Positions 60,580-64,000 of a stretch of DNA of 64,000 nucleotides are shown here, in pieces. The notes beneath the pieces were generated by a model. It was not told the DNA's origin. It saw only the letters and a program-made list of their open reading frames with translations, and did not search any database. The translations under genes and the position numbers were made by a program. Each line of letters opens with the position of its first letter. Position 1 is the stretch's first letter. Source of the stretch: Cellulomonas_A sp047229345 (lineage in GTDB: Bacteria > Actinomycetota > Actinomycetes > Actinomycetales > Cellulomonadaceae); contig NZ_JBFTER010000004.1 in the NCBI RefSeq assembly GCF_047229345.1, positions 1 through 64,000 of the forward strand, given 5' to 3'.

Positions 60580-61660
60580 CGCGTACGGGGGCGACGACCA
60601 CGACGAGCTCACCACCGAGCGGATCCCCGCGCCCGGGGGCGACGACCCGTCGCTCGTGCGCTCGGCCGCCGACGACCTCGAGCGCGCCGCCGAGGCAGCG
60701 CTGCGCCCGCGCCGCCTCGAGGAGTTCGTCGGGCAGCGCGTCGTGCGTGAGCAGCTCTCGCTCGTCCTGCAGGCCGCGCTCGGCCGGGGGCGGGCGCCGG
60801 ACCACGTCCTGCTCTCCGGGCCGCCCGGGCTCGGGAAGACGACGCTCGCGATGATCATCGCCGCGGAGCTCGGCGCGCCGCTGCGCGTCACGAGCGGCCC
60901 CGCGATCCAGCACGCCGGCGACCTCGCGGCGGTGCTGTCCTCGCTCGACGAGGGCGAGGTGCTGTTCCTCGACGAGATCCACCGCCTCGCCCGCCCGGCC
61001 GAGGAGCTGCTCTACGTCGCGATGGAGGACTTCCGGGTCGACGTCGTGGTCGGCAAGGGGGCCGGCGCGAGCGCGATCCCGCTGAGCCTGCCGCCGTTCA
61101 CCGTCGTCGGGGCCACGACCCGGGCGGGCCTGCTGCCGGCACCGCTGCGCGACCGGTTCGGCTTCACCGGGCACCTCGACTTCTACTCGTCCGAGGAGCT
61201 CGAGCGGGTGCTCGTGCGCTCGGCCGGGCTGCTCGGCGTGCCGCTCGCCGCCGACGCCGCCGCCGAGATCGCGAGCCGCTCGCGCGGCACCCCGCGCATC
61301 GCGAACCGGCTGCTGCGGCGCGTGCGCGACTGGGCGCAGGTCCGCGGCGACGGCACGTTGTCGCTCGCCGCAGCGCGTGCCGCGCTCGAGGTGTACGAGG
61401 TCGACGCGCTCGGCCTGGACCGCCTCGACCGTGCCGTGCTCACCGCGCTGTGCACGCGCTTCGGCGGCGGGCCGGTCGGTCTGACGACGCTCGCGGTCGC
61501 GGTCGGCGAGGAGCCCGAGACGGTCGAGACGGTCGCCGAGCCGTTCCTCGTGCGTGAGGGCCTCGTCGGGCGCACGCCTCGCGGACGCATCGCCATGCCC
61601 GGTGCGTGGGCCCACCTGGGGCTCACGCCGCCGGCGGCTGCGGGGACGCTGTTCGGCTGA
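60572..61660 (+). CDS. ruvB: Holliday junction helicase RuvB
   Basis: 362 residues from GTG 60572 (GTG 60566 equally possible), overlapping ruvA. Walker A GPPGLGKTT, Walker B VLFLDEIHR, sensor I GATTRAG, arginine finger region LRDRFGF, winged-helix C-terminus. An acidic N-terminal extension of about 20 residues is usual in actinobacteria. Motor of branch migration with RuvA. Confidence 0.95.
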   Translation: MADAYGGDDHDELTTERIPAPGGDDPSLVRSAADDLERAAEAALRPRRLEEFVGQRVVREQLSLVLQAALGRGRAPDHVLLSGPPGLGKTTLAMIIAAELGAPLRVTSGPAIQHAGDLAAVLSSLDEGEVLFLDEIHRLARPAEELLYVAMEDFRVDVVVGKGAGASAIPLSLPPFTVVGATTRAGLLPAPLRDRFGFTGHLDFYSSEELERVLVRSAGLLGVPLAADAAAEIASRSRGTPRIANRLLRRVRDWAQVRGDGTLSLAAARAALEVYEVDALGLDRLDRAVLTALCTRFGGGPVGLTTLAVAVGEEPETVETVAEPFLVREGLVGRTPRGRIAMPGAWAHLGLTPPAAAGTLFG

Positions 61661-61790
61661 CCTCCGCTCGCCCGCGCGGGCCTGCGCGGACCCTGAGGGG
61701 GAACCGCGACCGGCCCTCGGACGTTAGGTACGAGGAGCCGCTGCGCCTAGACTGCGGCGGACATCTCGACCAGATCCGGAGAACCACCCC

Positions 61791-62213
61791 GTGGACCCCA
61801 CGTTCCTGCTCTTCATCGCCATCGCCTTCGGTGCGATGTGGCTCATGACCAGCCGCACGCGCAAGCAGCAGAAGCAGGCGGTCGACTTCCGGGCGAACCT
61901 CGCCGTCGGGCAGGACGTCATGACCGGGTCCGGGATGCTCGGCACCGTCGTCGCGATCGAGGGCGACGAGGTCACGCTCGAGTCGACGCCCGGCAACCGG
62001 AGCCGGTGGCTGCGTGCCGCGATCGCGAAGCTCGTCGAGTCCCCGGCCGAGACGCCGGCCGACGCGGACGGGACCGAGGTCGACGAGGCTCCCGCGCCCA
62101 CGACCGCCGGACCGTCGCTCGTCAAGGGCACCGAGACCGCGTCGTACGACGTGCCCGACGACCTGTCGTCCCTCCCGCCCACGCGGGGGGACGACACGCC
62201 CGAGAAGAAGTAG
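61791..62213 (+). CDS. yajC: Preprotein translocase accessory subunit YajC
   Basis: 140 residues from GTG 61791; TAGACT near 61748 is a likely -10 box. One membrane helix (FLLFIAIAFGAMWLMTS) is followed by the conserved GQDVMTGSGMLGTVVAIEGD. The C-terminal 50 residues are Pro/Thr/Asp-rich and disordered. It associates with SecDF, encoded next. Confidence 0.9.
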   Translation: MDPTFLLFIAIAFGAMWLMTSRTRKQQKQAVDFRANLAVGQDVMTGSGMLGTVVAIEGDEVTLESTPGNRSRWLRAAIAKLVESPAETPADADGTEVDEAPAPTTAGPSLVKGTETASYDVPDDLSSLPPTRGDDTPEKK

Positions 62214-62303
62214 CCCGCAGGCCCGCCCCGGCACCGACGCCGGGACGGACCACGATCCCACCGCCGCGCTCGTGGCGGTGCGCGCACGAGAGAAGACACT
62301 CCG

Positions 62304-64000
62304 TTGGCTCAACCCACACGCCGTCACCGGCCGCTGCGCTCGCTGATCATCCTGGGCGGGCTCGTGCTCGCGCTCTTCGGGTCCCTCCTCGCCGGCACGA
62401 GGTGGTCCGACGCGTCGCTCACCCCGAAGCTCGCGCTGGACCTCGAGGGCGGGACGCAGATCATCCTGCAGCCCGTCACCGAGAACGACGAGGAGGTCAC
62501 CCCCGAGACGATCTCGGAGGCGATCGCGGTCATCCGGCAGCGCGTCGACTCCTCGGGCGTCGCGGAGGCGGAGATCACGAGCCAGGGCGGCCGGAACATC
62601 GTGGTCGCGCTCCCGGGCCGCCCGGACGCGGAGACGCTCGCGCTCGTGCGGACGTCGGCCCAGATGGAGCTCCGTCCGGTGCTGACGGTCGCGGGCCCGG
62701 CCCCGGTCGAGGACCCGGCCGAGGCCACCGACCCGGCGGCCGACGCCGCGGCGACGGCCGCGCCCACCGACGGTGAGACCGCAGCGGCGGACGCCGCAGC
62801 GACACCTGCGCCGGAGGCGGCGGCGACGCCGGCCCCCGAGGCCGCCGCCACGCCCGCGCCGACCGAGACGGCCGCGCCGTCGGACGAGCCCGCCAAGGAG
62901 GCTCCTGACAGCCCGAGCGACCTCGAGTACTACGCGACGCCGAAGGTGCAGGCCGACTTCGCGGCGCTCGACTGCACCGACCCCGCGAACCTCACGGGCG
63001 GCGTGCAGGGGCCGGCGGACCGCGCTCTCGTGACGTGCGACCCCGACGGGACGGCCAAGTACCTCCTCGGCCCGGTCGAGATCCAGGGCACGAACATCGC
63101 GAACGCGACGTCGGGCCTCGAGGTCACGCAGACCGGCGCGACGACCAACAACTGGGTCGTCAACATGGAGCTCGACGGCGAGGGCACGCGGATCTTCCGG
63201 GAGACCACGACCCGTCTGCAGGCGCTGAGCCAGCCGCAGAACCAGTTCGCGATGGTGCTCGACGGCCTCGTGATCTCGGCGCCCAGCCTCGCGACGGGCG
63301 TGATCATCTCCGACGGCAAGGCGCAGATCTCCGGCGACTTCACGCGCGAGACGGCGGCGACGCTCGCGAGCCAGCTCAACTTCGGTGCGCTCCCGCTGAC
63401 CTTCGAGGTCCAGAGCGAGGAGCAGATCTCCGCGACGCTCGGTGCCGAGCAGCTCGAGAAGGGCCTCATCGCGGGCCTCATCGGGCTCGGGCTCGTCGTC
63501 GTGTACTCGCTGTTCCAGTACCGCGCCCTCGGGCTCGTGACGGTCGCCTCGCTCGTCGTGGCGGGCGTGCTGACGTTCGGCGTGATCTCGGTGCTCTCCT
63601 GGACGCAGGGCTACCGGCTGTCGTTGCCGGGCGTCGCCGGCCTCATCGTCGCGATCGGCATCACCGCCGACTCCTTCATCGTGTACTTCGAGCGCATCCG
63701 CGACGAGCTGCGCGACGGGCGCACGCTGCAGGCCGCGGTCGACAAGGGCTGGGAGCGCGCGCGCCAGACGATCCTCGCCTCGGACGCGGTCAACTTCCTC
63801 GCCGCGATCGTGCTGTACCTGCTCGCCGTCGGCGGGGTCCGTGGCTTCGCGTTCACGCTCGGTCTCACGACGATCATCGACCTCGTCGTCGTCTTCCTCT
63901 TCACCCACCCGCTCATGCTGCTGCTCGCCCGGACCAAGTTCTTCGGCGAGGGCCACCCGCTCTCGGGACTCGACCGTCGCCGGCTCGGTGGGAGCGCACC
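62304..64000 (+). CDS. secD: Protein translocase subunit SecD (3' end cut by window)
   Basis: 565 codons from TTG 62304 with GAGAGAAG upstream, still open at the edge. First helix LIILGGLVLALFGSLLAG, then LALDLEGGTQIIL, the P1 base and head (FAMVLDGLVISAPSLATG), and the RND-type helices with GVAGLIVAIGITADSFIVYFE carrying the proton-relay aspartate. An Ala/Pro/Thr-rich insert of about 65 residues (near 130-195) with three 8-residue repeats sits inside the P1 domain. SecD uses the proton gradient to pull proteins out of SecYEG. Confidence 0.93.
   Translation, partial: MAQPTRRHRPLRSLIILGGLVLALFGSLLAGTRWSDASLTPKLALDLEGGTQIILQPVTENDEEVTPETISEAIAVIRQRVDSSGVAEAEITSQGGRNIVVALPGRPDAETLALVRTSAQMELRPVLTVAGPAPVEDPAEATDPAADAAATAAPTDGETAAADAAATPAPEAAATPAPEAAATPAPTETAAPSDEPAKEAPDSPSDLEYYATPKVQADFAALDCTDPANLTGGVQGPADRALVTCDPDGTAKYLLGPVEIQGTNIANATSGLEVTQTGATTNNWVVNMELDGEGTRIFRETTTRLQALSQPQNQFAMVLDGLVISAPSLATGVIISDGKAQISGDFTRETAATLASQLNFGALPLTFEVQSEEQISATLGAEQLEKGLIAGLIGLGLVVVYSLFQYRALGLVTVASLVVAGVLTFGVISVLSWTQGYRLSLPGVAGLIVAIGITADSFIVYFERIRDELRDGRTLQAAVDKGWERARQTILASDAVNFLAAIVLYLLAVGGVRGFAFTLGLTTIIDLVVVFLFTHPLMLLLARTKFFGEGHPLSGLDRRRLGGSA
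62795..62866. repeat. Three imperfect 24-bp repeats in secD
   Basis: Three consecutive units each encoding approximately AATPAPEA. They are part of the low-complexity insert in the periplasmic-side domain and may vary in copy number between strains. Confidence 0.65.

Noticed and set aside
61623..63956. 777-codon minus-strand frame
   Set aside because: Antisense to ruvB, yajC and secD, very rich in Arg/Asp/Val from GC-rich reverse complement; no motif.

Overview
The window is 64 kb of very GC-rich DNA from an actinobacterium, most likely Cellulomonas or a close relative in the Cellulomonadaceae. Evidence is the third-position GC bias of the genes, frequent GTG starts, many promoters with a TANNNT box 6-8 nt before a leaderless start codon, an SsgA-family cell-division protein, a phosphatidylinositol-mannoside (PIM) gene cluster, a DevR/DevS-like dormancy two-component system, and glycoside hydrolases. 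Genus is inference; no rRNA or typing gene is present.

Left chromosomal part (1-22.3 kb). A membrane HD-GYP protein with a pentapeptide-repeat tail runs off the left edge. It is followed by a GH3 beta-glycosidase, a GH13 amylase-family enzyme and a TetR regulator. Next is a metal-efflux operon: a CmtR-type ArsR repressor and two CDF exporters. At 9.8 kb a 91-residue protein of unknown function sits under a perfect actinobacterial SOS (LexA) box. Then comes a plus-strand cassette of formylglycine-generating enzyme, HAD phosphatase, small membrane protein, glutamate decarboxylase and an arylsulfatase with a CTAGR active-site motif. A Na+/H+ antiporter, two acetyltransferases, a VOC protein, a SecD-like lipoprotein, a GAF-ANTAR regulator and an anti-sigma-type ATPase close this part.

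Integrated island (22.34-46.42 kb). The 3' half of tRNA-Val(GAC) is duplicated as a direct repeat at 22343-22399 and 46365-46421 (55 of 57 bases identical). The copies flank about 24 kb, and a wrecked tyrosine integrase lies at the tRNA end. Cargo includes three ABC export systems (two with their own TetR repressor and palindromic operator), a zinc alcohol dehydrogenase, a DevS-like kinase, a DevR-like regulator, an orphan receiver, a universal stress protein, a flavodoxin, a secreted beta-repeat protein, and a persulfide-response operon (CstR, CxxC mini-protein, rhodanese, CoA-disulfide-reductase-like flavoprotein with rhodanese domain) with two TACCC/GGGTA operators. Between about 38.4 and 42.4 kb lies gene debris: frameshifted and truncated remnants.

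Right chromosomal part (46.4-64 kb). tRNA-Val, tRNA-Cys and tRNA-Gly are followed by pabB-pabC, ssgA-like and a second tRNA-Val. Then comes a long plus-strand housekeeping block in the order known from mycobacteria: thrS, HIT protein, pgsA, patA-like acyltransferase, pimA, a membrane protein, pdxS, NUDIX, pdxT, yebC, ruvC, ruvA, ruvB, yajC, and secD running off the right edge. Most adjacent genes in the PIM and pdx block overlap by 4 nt, so they are probably translationally coupled. A degenerate SOS box precedes ruvA.
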